Assembly: GCF_036289385.1 (NCBI RefSeq)
Contig: NZ_JAYFFH010000002.1
Coordinates: forward strand, 186,001 to 250,000
Reading direction: 5' to 3'
Origin: Anaerofustis butyriciformans
GTDB lineage: Bacteria; Bacillota; Clostridia; Eubacteriales; Anaerofustaceae
Length of the DNA stretch: 64,000 nt
The notes beneath the pieces were generated by a model that worked only from the letters and a program-made list of their open reading frames with translations, did no database searches and had not been told where the DNA came from. Position numbers and translations under genes: made by a program. Below, in pieces: positions 42,146 through 52,100 of this stretch (positions are counted from its first letter, which is position 1; every line of letters begins with the position of its first letter).

Positions 42146-42176
42146 AGCATAATGTATGACGTTTTCGTCATAGCAA
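42146..42176 (-). promoter_or_regulatory. MerR-type promoter of the MerR-lipoprotein operon
   Basis: Minus strand: TTGCTA (42176-42171), 19-bp spacer, TATGCT (42151-42146). The spacer holds most of the palindrome ATGACGTTTTCGTCAT (42156-42171, arms of six). This spacing is the hallmark of MerR-controlled promoters. Confidence 0.7.
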
Positions 42177-42206
42177 TACCTTAATTACGGATATGATTAA
42201 TATTTG

Positions 42207-42432
42207 TTCATAAAAGAGCTTGTAAAATTCGCGAGGAAAGTTTATGCATAAAAGGGTTTGTAAAATTTGCGAGGAAAGTTTGTTCATAAAAGGGCTTGTA
42301 AAATTCGCGAGGAAAGTTTATGCATAAAAGGGCTTGTAAAATTCGCGAGAAAAGTTTGTTCATAAAAGGGTTTGTAAAATTTGCGAGAAAGTTTGTCCAT
42401 AAAATGAATTGTAAAATTCGAGTGATAGTTTA
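42207..42432. repeat. six tandem copies of a 38-bp repeat
   Basis: Units begin at 42207, 42245, 42283, 42321, 42359 (37 bp) and 42396 (37 bp, diverged). The common core is CATAAAAGGGyTTGTAAAAT followed by TyGCGAGGAAAGTTTr. Units 1 and 3 share one variant and units 2 and 5 another, which suggests growth by 76-bp duplication. There are no unique spacers, so this is not CRISPR. Repeat length is not a multiple of three and stops occur in all frames, so it is not coding. It lies in the gap between the MerR promoter and the end of the SGNH hydrolase gene. Confidence 0.9.
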
Positions 42433-42462
42433 AATTATTTTTTATAAAGGTGTAAAAAATGC

Positions 42463-42498
42463 AAAAAAAAAGAGATAACTTTTGTTATCTCTTTTTTA
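42463..42498 (-). terminator. terminator of the SGNH hydrolase gene
   Basis: AAAAGAGATAAC / GTTATCTCTTTT stem with a TTTT loop and T-run on the minus strand. Confidence 0.88.
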
Positions 42499-42512
42499 AA
42501 GGAGAGTTTTAA

Positions 42513-43886
42513 TTATTGATATTTCTTTTTAATTGCGGTTGTTAGAACTGTTATTGAAAAACCGCTTACAATCATTAATAATACATAAGGCATAACATTG
42601 TTTTCATCAGATGTATTTGGAGTATTGATATTTTTATCTTTTTCTTCTTTAGTATTGTTGTTATCACTTGTATTTGTATATGCTGTTGTTTCAATAACAG
42701 TATCTATTGGTATTATTTCTGAGTAAAATCCGTTATATTCAAGTTGTACTGTGAGATTGAAGCTTCCTTTAGTTCCTTTAACATTATCTTTTGTTCCTTC
42801 TTTTGCAGAAGTAAAGTCTAATATTGTTACGTTTACTTTCATCCCATTAGGTAAAACAGGTTTTATTTGGTTTTCCACCCATGTTTTTGCTTGTTGTTTT
42901 GTTTTAACTTCTGATATTGATGTCGTTTTTAATTCATCCATTTCCATAATTTTCATTAATGTAGGATTTAATAAATTAAGAGCTTCGTCTTGGTCTTTAA
43001 CGAATTGTAATTCATCAATTTTTCCCGCAATCATATCGGTTATTAACTCATGACCATATTCATTTGGATGGAAATCAAGATTTAATTTTCCTTCTTTTAT
43101 ATCATAAGTTGCATTGCATGGATTTTCTTCTGCGTCATTAAATCTTTCATATACATCTGCAACCGCAAAAGTTGAAGAACTTGTGTTTACATTTTTAATA
43201 ACTTGATTTAATTCTTGTACACCTTGTTCAAAAGATGTATTTATTAATTCTAATGTTTCTTCCATACCAGGTTCATCTTTTCCTTGTTGAGGAAGGAATT
43301 TATATGGATTATATTGTGTTGTAATAATTACCCATGCATCAGGATTATTTGTTTCAATATAAGAGATTATATCATTTAAGTTATCTTTAAAATTAGAAAG
43401 GGCGGTTTTTGCTTGTGGTGAATCCATGAACGTACTAATTTTTCCTGCTGCAAATAAAATTATAGTTAAATTTCCATTATTAAGTTCTTCTTTTATATAA
43501 TCTCCGTTATATGAAGTTGCATTTTCAGAGTTATATTCTTCTGCCAAAAAATCATACAAGGCATTCATTAAGTCATTTCCGCCTATTGTAAGTGTTATTA
43601 CATCGGCATCTTCGATATCTGATTTTAATGAATTACTGTTTAGTTTATCAAGCAGGCTTTGGCTTGTTTCGCCATTGTCTGCCTTGTTTGTTAAGTTGTA
43701 TCCGTATTTGTCTGTAATCTGATCAACGAAGCCGTTTTGTGACAAACCGTATCCTGTGGATATGCTGTCTCCAAGTGCAAGGTAGTTCTTTTCGCCTGCC
43801 GCTTTTATTTCATTAGGTATAAATGAAATTACAAGGAAGAAAGCAAGGGAAAAAGATAATATTTTTTTTATTAAGCTGTTTTTCAT
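42513..43886 (-). CDS. secreted SGNH/GDSL hydrolase with PNTSD sorting signal
   Basis: 457 residues: signal peptide (~1-29), block I YLALGDSISTGYG with the nucleophile Ser (~40), block III TLTIGGNDLMNAL, block V LDFHPNEYGHELI with the catalytic Asp-His pair (~270), then a beta-rich C-terminal domain (~300-410) and a TPNTSDENN-MPYVLLMIVSGFSI-KKKYQ wall-anchoring end (motif, TM, basic tail). It is an esterase or deacetylase of the cell surface. The sorting motif is the same variant as in the LRR protein. GGAG precedes the ATG. Confidence 0.87.
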   Translation of the reverse strand: MKNSLIKKILSFSLAFFLVISFIPNEIKAAGEKNYLALGDSISTGYGLSQNGFVDQITDKYGYNLTNKADNGETSQSLLDKLNSNSLKSDIEDADVITLTIGGNDLMNALYDFLAEEYNSENATSYNGDYIKEELNNGNLTIILFAAGKISTFMDSPQAKTALSNFKDNLNDIISYIETNNPDAWVIITTQYNPYKFLPQQGKDEPGMEETLELINTSFEQGVQELNQVIKNVNTSSSTFAVADVYERFNDAEENPCNATYDIKEGKLNLDFHPNEYGHELITDMIAGKIDELQFVKDQDEALNLLNPTLMKIMEMDELKTTSISEVKTKQQAKTWVENQIKPVLPNGMKVNVTILDFTSAKEGTKDNVKGTKGSFNLTVQLEYNGFYSEIIPIDTVIETTAYTNTSDNNNTKEEKDKNINTPNTSDENNVMPYVLLMIVSGFSITVLTTAIKKKYQ

Positions 43887-44400
43887 GTATGTTTCTCCTT
43901 TAATTGAAAATGATGATTTTATGTTGATAATATTATATCTTAAATGAAAACTTTACACATCCTCCGTTTTTAAACAAAAATGGGGGATAAAAAAGATTAT
44001 TTTTTATTATTTATAAATATACTTTTTCTTTATATTTTTATGGCTTGCTTATATTATTTTATTATTAGCTATTATTTGTTTTACTTTGATTTTAATTTTA
44101 TTTAATTATTAATATCATTTTCATTTACATAAATTTTTGTATGTTTAATGTAATTAATATTTTTTGTTTTTTCATCCTTTTTTATTAATTTTTTATAATG
44201 TTACTTTTATTAAAAATATGGCTATATTACCCATTTTCATGCGAAAATGTAGGATATGAAAATACCTTTTTTTTTGGTATAATTTATATAATAGTATACA
44301 TTGTATTTTTCTTTAACACTATGATTTAAATAAATATTTTAATAAATAATATTTGAAAAAAATGTTTATCCTGTTAAATAGTTATAGGGAGGGTATTTAT
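43887..44400. promoter_or_regulatory. 514-bp gene-free divergent region with promoter of the InlB-repeat gene
   Basis: Very A/T-rich. Visible elements are a weak inverted repeat ATCCTCCGTTTTT / AAAAATGGGGGAT (~43964-43993), CATTTTC-ATGC-GAAAATG (44232-44249) and an extended -10, TTGGTATAAT with TATAAT at 44278-44283, for the long surface protein gene. The palindrome lies 28 bp upstream of this -10 and may be an activator or repressor site. No small gene is seen. Confidence 0.5.
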
Positions 44401-47400
44401 ATGAAGAAATTTACTAATAGATTAATTGCATTATTGGTTACATTTTCTTTGGTAGTATCCATGATTGCGAACTTTAATAACTCTGTTGTGTTCGCTTCTT
44501 CTATGGAAAATAATAAAATCGAAACAGACATAGATAATAATAATCAGACATCAAATAATGGTAATGTGTCTATTGTGAAGAATTCTGATAATTCTTCTAA
44601 CGTAAATATTAATGCTTATTCTGATACAAAATATTCTTCTGAAATAACGAATGTAGAGGTTGATATTTCTAATAAAACCATGATCATAGAGTGGTATGGT
44701 CAGGCAAGTAAAGTTGTTATTGAGTTTTATGATGAAGAATTTGACGGTGAAAATGATGCGGCTTCTCATTTGATTTCAAGGAAGACAGAAGATGTTACAT
44801 CTTCTGCGACAGAGATTGTAAAGACTAATGTTTCATATGAAAATGACAGTTCTATTCCTACATATTTTATATTAAAGATCTATATGCTTGATGAAAAAGG
44901 GAACGTTGCTTCTTATGATTTTCTTTCTAATTCATATACAAAAGATATTTATGAACTTAGGAACATGACCGCAGAGGATTATAAAGACGAGGGAGATCGT
45001 TTAATTGATGTTGATAAGGTTGCAAGCGATGATGAAGAACTAAAAGATAATGATACTTTTATGGTTCTTAAGGATGATGTTATTTTAATAAAAGAAGAAA
45101 GTGCTTCTGAAGAAGGAACTGATAGTTTACAGGTTAATATTGTTCCTACAAATGATGAAAACTCTCTTATGTTTTCCCTTGGAAATGTTGATTCTAAACT
45201 TGCTGATGAGTTAAATAATATAGAGGGAAAAACTCCTGTTTTTGTAATTGATAAATCATCTGAATCTTCTGGTGTAAAAACTAATTTTTATATGCTTAAC
45301 ATAAATAGTGCGCAAATGGATGATGCAAACGGTGCAATTATTTATGGGGAAAATTTGAATGCAAACACAGATGAGGGAGAAGTCGAATATTCTAATTTAC
45401 AAACTATATTTGAAGCTTATAAAGGACATACTGAAAAAGAGTATTCAACTTCCTTTTCTTTACCTCTTGCTTCTTATGGAACAATAAGTGCAAAACCACA
45501 AGGAAAAATAACCTTTGAATTATGTATTGATTTTGGTAAAAGTAATATATGCGCAATTTCCTTTGAAAATGACTTGCATTGCAAAGATACTGAAATCGAC
45601 ATAGATTCTCCTTCTGTGTTCTTTGATATTCCTGTTCTTCAAGTTCCAATAGGCATGCCTGGAGTAATGGAATTTGATATTGGCATTAATGCCAGAATTT
45701 CAGGAAGTGCAACGGGCGGTGTAAGATTTGATTATGATTTAAATTCAGGTTTTGAACTTGGAATGACAAATAAGGGAAAAACATTTTTAAACAATAAGTC
45801 TAAGGGAAGTGATACTAAGTTCCAAGGATTTAGTCTTACAGGAAGTGTATTTACGGGGTTTGCTTTTGGTGTTTCTTTTGAAATAATAAAACTTATTTCG
45901 TTAAGCGCAGATCTTGAATCCGGCTTTGATATTTCAGGAACTTTAAATTCAGGGCACTACTTTGAAGAAGAAAAAATATATCATGCATGTAAAGATTTTG
46001 AATGTATTGACGGAGAGGTAAGTTTAAAACTTCTGGGATATAGCTTTTCAATTAATTTGCTCATGTTCAGTAGAGGAATTTCGGGAGATATTCTTCCGCC
46101 TCAATTGATATGCAATTTATATTACTCCGGCACATACAAAACATCAGGTCGAACGGAGTGTCCTTATAAAGGATATAAGCTTAATGTTCATGTAGTAGAT
46201 CAGAATGATAAAAGTTTATCTGATGTAAAAGTTTCGTATCCTAATGATGATAATCAGTTTGAATATTTAAAAGAAGGAAAGACCGATGCTGATGGTAATG
46301 CAGTTATATATGTTCCTGAAGGGAGTTTTGATATTACTGCGGATTTATATAACAGTAATTTAAAACATCATTTTACTTCGGTTGCTAACTTTATTGAACA
46401 AGGATTTGATGAAGAAAACGGGGATTTATATAATCCTGAATTAGAACTTGTGATTGATACGAGTTATAATACAGTTTCTTTTCATGACTTGAATCAAGAG
46501 GGTAAAGCAAGTAATATGCCAAGTAATGTTTATACATATACTGAAAACACTACTGCTGTAATTCCTGATAATATCCCTACAAAAGACGGACATGTTTTCC
46601 TTGGCTGGGATACTGATGAAAGTTCAAAAAATGTAGTATATAAACCTGGAGATAAAATAGAAGCTACCAATGATATCAGGCTTTATGCTATATGGGCATA
46701 TGATTCATATAATATTAAATTTGATTCCAACAAACCAAGAAATGCTTCAACGGAAATGACAGGAAGTATGCAGGATATGACGTTAAAATATAATGAAAGT
46801 GGAAGTTTAAGTTCAAATGCTTATTCACTTCCTGGATGGAGTTTTAAAGGTTGGAATACAAAAGCAGACGGAAGCGGAGACAGCTTTACTGATAAGCAGG
46901 AAGTAAAAAATTTATATGGAGCATCTGTTAAAAATATTACGTTATATGCACAGTGGGAGCCAAAGACTTATTCGGTAACCTTTGATGACGAAGAGGGACA
47001 TACAAAAACTCAAGAAATGGTATTTGATACTGCTGAAAAATTAGATCCTTGCACCTTTACGAAAACAGACAATATATTTACATATTGGTCAACCTTTGCT
47101 TTTGGAAGCAAGTATTTAGATGAATCTTCTGTAGTAAATATATGTACTCTTGATAGTAACGGAGATCCTGAGGGTATAACACTTTATCCGAACTGGGTTG
47201 AAGCAGACAGTGCCGTAATTTTAATTACTGATAATGAAAAATCAGTAAATACAAATAATCCTGAAAATGATATTACTTTGATAAATTATAATACAGGCGA
47301 AGAATTCAGTGGGGTATTTGAGTTTATAGAAAGCGGAGTTTATGGAATATCAGATACTGCTGCTATACCTGAGGGAACTTATAAAGTTAAATTTAGCGGA

Positions 47401-48774
47401 GCATTGGAAGGATATGATACAGATGATAGGACAATAGAAGTTGATACTTCTGGTGGAGCATATAACTTTAATTATTGTACTGTACGCATATCTTCAGACG
47501 ATCATGCAACCTCATGGATAGAATCTAAAGGAAATACAACTAAAGAAAAAGTTTTAGTTGGAACACAGCTTGAAATAGGAACAGAGGTAGATGAAGGGTA
47601 TACCTTTGAAAGTTATACAGCTGTTGGAAGTGCTCCTGGATTTGAAAAGGACGATCCAACAAAGGCTAATCAAACTATAACCGTTACAGGTGAAGTTCAA
47701 ATTGATGCTCATCCATTGGCAAATCGTTATACTATCCAGTTTATTCCAAACTTTGAAGATGGCGGACCATCAATAACTCAGGATATGGTATACAATGAAC
47801 CTCAAAATCTATTTGCAAATCAATTCGTAAGATATGGATATGAATTTGCAGGCTGGACTGAGGGCGAAAAATGGAGCGGTGAAGAAAAATTATATGCCGA
47901 TATGGAAAGTGTTAAGAATTTAACATCTGAAAATGGCGGTAATGTTAAATTATACGCACAGTGGAATCCTGTTCAAACATTTATTAAATTTGATGCTAAC
48001 GGCGGTGACGGTTCAATGCTTGATCAGACCACTTATTATGAAAATAACACTAAACTTATTCCATGTAAATTTACAAGAGAATATTATGATTTTATAGGCT
48101 GGAATACAAAAGCTGACGGAAGCGGAACTTCATATGCCGATGAAGCGGAATTTATTTCCGATAATGGAGAAAAAGATTCCACAGTTACATTATATGCACA
48201 GTGGAAATTAACGGACTATAACATAGAATATGATTTGAACGGAGGAACACTTTCAAAGGAAAATCCAACTACTTATACATATGAAACAGATTCTTTCACA
48301 CTTAATAATCCTACAAAAATAGTATATAACTTTATTGGTTGGACCGGTTCTAACGGTGATACTCCTGAAAAGAATGTTATAGTTAAAAAAGGCTCAAGTG
48401 GTGATATGAAGTATACCGCAAATTGGGAACCAATAATTCTTACTATAACCTTTGACCCTAACGGAGGAACTTGGGCAGATGGTACAACCGGTAAGAAAGT
48501 AATAACTGCCGAATATGGAAGTACAATTACAATACCTGATGCTCCTAAGAAAAATGGTGCAACTTTTGAATACTTTGAAGGTTCTAATAACAAATACAGT
48601 TCAGGTCAAAAATATACAGTAACATCTAATATTGAATTTAAGGCACACTGGTCTACAAGCAGTGCAGCAACAGGGGATAGTAACGATATGTCAGGTTTAA
48701 TCTTCCTAATGGTTGTTTCGTTTATCGGTATAGGATTAAGTGTTAGAAATATTAGAAGGCAAAGAAAAATCTAA
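44401..48774 (+). CDS. large surface protein with InlB B (Listeria-Bacteroides) repeats
   Basis: 1457 residues from ATG 44401, which has GGGAGGG 8 bp upstream; an upstream ATG at 44353 would add 16 residues without a good site. Signal peptide (~1-33), a unique N-terminal half, a CNA-B-like segment (LNVHVVDQNDKSLSDVKVSYPNDD, ~595-655), then seven to eight ~70-90-residue InlB-type repeats, each ending LYA-W or YAQW with FLGWDT/FKGWNTKADGSG cores (~690-1430). The C terminus has SSAATGDSN, a TM helix and RRQRKI. It is a probable adhesin. Anchoring could use the ATGD segment, which differs from that of the other surface proteins. Confidence 0.88.
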   Translation: MKKFTNRLIALLVTFSLVVSMIANFNNSVVFASSMENNKIETDIDNNNQTSNNGNVSIVKNSDNSSNVNINAYSDTKYSSEITNVEVDISNKTMIIEWYGQASKVVIEFYDEEFDGENDAASHLISRKTEDVTSSATEIVKTNVSYENDSSIPTYFILKIYMLDEKGNVASYDFLSNSYTKDIYELRNMTAEDYKDEGDRLIDVDKVASDDEELKDNDTFMVLKDDVILIKEESASEEGTDSLQVNIVPTNDENSLMFSLGNVDSKLADELNNIEGKTPVFVIDKSSESSGVKTNFYMLNINSAQMDDANGAIIYGENLNANTDEGEVEYSNLQTIFEAYKGHTEKEYSTSFSLPLASYGTISAKPQGKITFELCIDFGKSNICAISFENDLHCKDTEIDIDSPSVFFDIPVLQVPIGMPGVMEFDIGINARISGSATGGVRFDYDLNSGFELGMTNKGKTFLNNKSKGSDTKFQGFSLTGSVFTGFAFGVSFEIIKLISLSADLESGFDISGTLNSGHYFEEEKIYHACKDFECIDGEVSLKLLGYSFSINLLMFSRGISGDILPPQLICNLYYSGTYKTSGRTECPYKGYKLNVHVVDQNDKSLSDVKVSYPNDDNQFEYLKEGKTDADGNAVIYVPEGSFDITADLYNSNLKHHFTSVANFIEQGFDEENGDLYNPELELVIDTSYNTVSFHDLNQEGKASNMPSNVYTYTENTTAVIPDNIPTKDGHVFLGWDTDESSKNVVYKPGDKIEATNDIRLYAIWAYDSYNIKFDSNKPRNASTEMTGSMQDMTLKYNESGSLSSNAYSLPGWSFKGWNTKADGSGDSFTDKQEVKNLYGASVKNITLYAQWEPKTYSVTFDDEEGHTKTQEMVFDTAEKLDPCTFTKTDNIFTYWSTFAFGSKYLDESSVVNICTLDSNGDPEGITLYPNWVEADSAVILITDNEKSVNTNNPENDITLINYNTGEEFSGVFEFIESGVYGISDTAAIPEGTYKVKFSGALEGYDTDDRTIEVDTSGGAYNFNYCTVRISSDDHATSWIESKGNTTKEKVLVGTQLEIGTEVDEGYTFESYTAVGSAPGFEKDDPTKANQTITVTGEVQIDAHPLANRYTIQFIPNFEDGGPSITQDMVYNEPQNLFANQFVRYGYEFAGWTEGEKWSGEEKLYADMESVKNLTSENGGNVKLYAQWNPVQTFIKFDANGGDGSMLDQTTYYENNTKLIPCKFTREYYDFIGWNTKADGSGTSYADEAEFISDNGEKDSTVTLYAQWKLTDYNIEYDLNGGTLSKENPTTYTYETDSFTLNNPTKIVYNFIGWTGSNGDTPEKNVIVKKGSSGDMKYTANWEPIILTITFDPNGGTWADGTTGKKVITAEYGSTITIPDAPKKNGATFEYFEGSNNKYSSGQKYTVTSNIEFKAHWSTSSAATGDSNDMSGLIFLMVVSFIGIGLSVRNIRRQRKI

Positions 48775-48775
48775 T

Positions 48776-48808
48776 AAAAAACAGAACCTTTAGGGGTTCT
48801 GTTTTTTA
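48776..48808. terminator. terminator after the InlB-repeat gene
   Basis: AAAAACAGAACC / GGTTCTGTTTTT stem with a short loop and T-run, between converging genes. Confidence 0.9.
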
Positions 48809-48813
48809 ATTTT

Positions 48814-49005
48814 TTATTTTTCATCAATAATTATTTTTTTACATTTATCACATCTATATGCACTTACCCTATCGCCATTTAATCTTCCAATAATTCCCCC
48901 TTCATCGTTAAGCCTTGTTTTTATTCCTGCTTCAGCCCACCATAGTGCGTCATTACTGCAAACTTTACCTTTTATCATTTCTTTATTACAAAATGGACAG
49001 ATCAT
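48814..49005 (-). CDS. small zinc-ribbon protein (DUF6487-like)
   Basis: 63 residues with two CxxC knuckles, ICPFCNKEM (C3, C6) and YRCDKCKKII (~52-55), joined by a WWAEAGIKTRLN-type segment. A treble-clef or zinc-ribbon fold is expected. Proteins of this size and pattern are annotated DUF6487 (PF20097); the function is unknown. AAAGGAG precedes the ATG. It stands 105 bp downstream of the helicase-nuclease gene on the same strand. Confidence 0.78.
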   Translation of the reverse strand: MICPFCNKEMIKGKVCSNDALWWAEAGIKTRLNDEGGIIGRLNGDRVSAYRCDKCKKIIIDEK

Positions 49006-49109
49006 GGTTTTTCTCCTTTTTTCTAATTATATGATTTAGGGTAGGGGAGTGCTTTTACTTAAGTTTTTATGAGCTAATATTTTATTTAATAAATATACAT
49101 AATGTGTTA

Positions 49110-52100
49110 TTAAAAATTCTTATAATTAAAAATATTTAAATTTTCAATATCCTTTTGTGAGTTTAGTGCAGTCGCTACAATATGTTGATCTAATTCAGAA
49201 TTTTCATCCTTTTTATATTCGTTAAGAATTTCATTTGCACGTCCTTTTATTTTTTGTAGTAATTTTGTATCTTTATTATCTGATAACTTTGTAATATCAT
49301 ATTCTTCTGGTTCTATTCCATTTTCTTTTAATTCTGATATAACTTTTTGCATTGTTTTTTCTTTATTTAGATAATATTCACTACCTCGTATTCTTATAAA
49401 TTTCCATCCTAAACGTTCTAGTATTGTTTGTCGTTCCATGTCTTCTCTAATTTTTTCTTCTCCACTGTGATATAGTTCTCCATCACATTCAATTGCGATT
49501 TTTCTTTTACCACATATTGCGATCATATCAATTCTGTATGCGCCTACTTCCCATTGTTGTACAATATGATAACCTCTAACACTTAAAAATTTTGCTACTT
49601 CTTCTTCAAATGGTGATTCAGAATTTTTTTCTATTTTACTATTTTGTACTTCAAATTTCTTAGGATTCATAGAATATTCTATTAGCATTTTTCGTATGTC
49701 TCCTTGTTTTAAATCATTTGCTGAATCTATAGAGTGTACAACCCAAAGTTGATCTTTTGCTCTGCTTGTAGCAACATTATATCGTTTTCTAGTTGAATCA
49801 TCTATGCCAAAGCCTACTTTTGATAATGGTCCTTCTCCATTAGCACAATCAACTAAACTTAAGAAAATTACATCTCTTTCATCTCCCTGGAAGTTAGAAG
49901 CATTTCCACATAAAATTTTTCTTTTACTTTGCTCTTTTGGGTCAATTCTTTTAAATATTTCTTCTTGTAGAATATTAACTTGTTCATCCCCAAGTAAAGA
50001 AATTATTCCAAATGTTTTTGATTTGTATTCTGGTTGTTCCATACATGCTTGCATTAATGCAACAATTGTTTTTGCTTCATTTGGGTTTGTTTTATTTATT
50101 CTTTGTCCATTTGCAACACGATAGTTTATAACAGAAGGGAGAAGTTCGTTATTACTACAATCCCTTAAAGGTTTTATTTTGAAATCATATGATAACCAAT
50201 TAGAAAAGCCAATAATTTCTGGTGTGCATCTGAAATGCTCATGTAGCATTAATGGCTTAAATGTAGTTGCTGCAATATCATATATTGATGTTTTACCATC
50301 ATATAAATGAGCATTTGGAATTTTCCCATTAATATACATTTCTCTTAAATTATTCATTTTTTCAATATTTGCACCAATAGCCATAGGGCTTACTTGTTTA
50401 TCATCTCCAACAATTATTAGTTTTTTACCCATATATAAAATAGCAAGTGAAGATATATCTGATTGACTAGCTTCATCAATAATAATAATATCAAATCTAT
50501 TTTTTTTAGGATTTAAACTTTCTAATGCCTTGTTTATAGTCATAATCCATCCTGGAACTGCATTTTGACATTTTGCCATTAATATACGTGCTTCTGCTCT
50601 ATATTTTGGTGCATTTTTTCCTGTACCTTTTCCAATTCTTTTAATTGTCTGTTTCCATCCAATTAATGCTTGTGTCATATCAATATCACGTTCTATTTTG
50701 TATAGTAGGTTATACCAAGCAGATTTTTCAGCATATTCTGCTGTTTTTTCACGATATTTTTTACTTAATAAAATACTTTTTTTCTGTAGTTGTGCAAAGG
50801 GTTCTTTAAGTGTTTCATTGATTATTTCATAATATTGTTTCCACTTCCATGCATCCTCTATATTATTAGGTATGCTTCCTTCTCCGTGTATTCCTTCTCT
50901 TTTTTCTATCGATTTAGCCCATTGGGGAGCTATGATAGCTAATTTTTTTAAATATTCCTTACGTTTTATAATAATATTATTTTTTTCATATGTTTCTACC
51001 AATAGATTATATGATGTTTTATAATCCTCAATATTATGTTTTTTTAGAGCTTTTGTAATATTTTTACATAATTGGGAATATTTTCTTTTATCTTTATTTA
51101 ATATATTAATAGTTTCATCAAATTTTGTTTTAATTTTTGTTGCTGTTTCAATTGTTTCAAAAGCATTACATATATCAGGGATAGTATGTTGAATTGCATA
51201 AAGAATCTTTTCTGATTCTACAATTTCTGAGTCAAATGTATCGTATTTAAATATAATGTTATGAGGAATATTTATATTTGTTATTTTATTCAAAAGAATT
51301 TCATATTCATTTGTAAACCAATCTAAGTATCTTTGTATTGTAGGTATATATTTTGCAGCAATATGTTCAGGTTCATTTATATCTAGATCTTTAAATGCTG
51401 GGCCTCCATATTTTTTAATAAGATTATCCCAGTATATTGCACACTCATTTCTTAAATTTTTTATATATATTATATCTAGAATCAATTTACAATCATTAGC
51501 ATTTTCTGGCTTCTTATTGTTAATTGTTGCACCATTTAAGGCTATTTCTAAATTTTTATTTAATATAAAAGATAATTTTCCTATTTTATTATTTTGATTA
51601 TATTTACTTAATAATTCACGTACTGCATCAGGATATTGTGGATTATTATTTAAAATTTTAACTTCTTTACCGAATTGTTTTGTTACCAGTTCCTCAGAGA
51701 AATTGCTTGTTTCGTTTATTTTATCTATTAAATTATGCCATATTTGTTTATAAGCTCCTCCTCTTTTTCCATCAGTAGCACAATGTTTCATCCATTCTTC
51801 TAATTTTGGTAATGAATTAATATAATCCTTTAACTCATTTACGTTATCTTCACTTGGATAATTTAATATATAATTATTTGTTACATCATTTATCATTATT
51901 TTTTTTTCTTTAGTAGATATTTTTATGTCAAATTTATTATTTGATATAATAGATTTTAAATGAGCTGTAGCTTTATTTAATTTATTATAATTTTCTTTAA
52001 GTTCATTTGGTGTTGGTATTTCTTGTGGTGTTGGGATATTTTGTGCAAATTCATTTTCATCTTCTGTGCTTAAAGTTATATTAGTTTCATATAACTCTTT

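Noticed and set aside
42207..42432. CRISPR array
   Set aside because: The units are contiguous 37-38-bp copies with no unique spacers, and no cas gene is near.
48273..48593. A 106-codon minus-strand frame in the InlB-repeat gene
   Set aside because: Antisense shadow of repeat-coding sequence.
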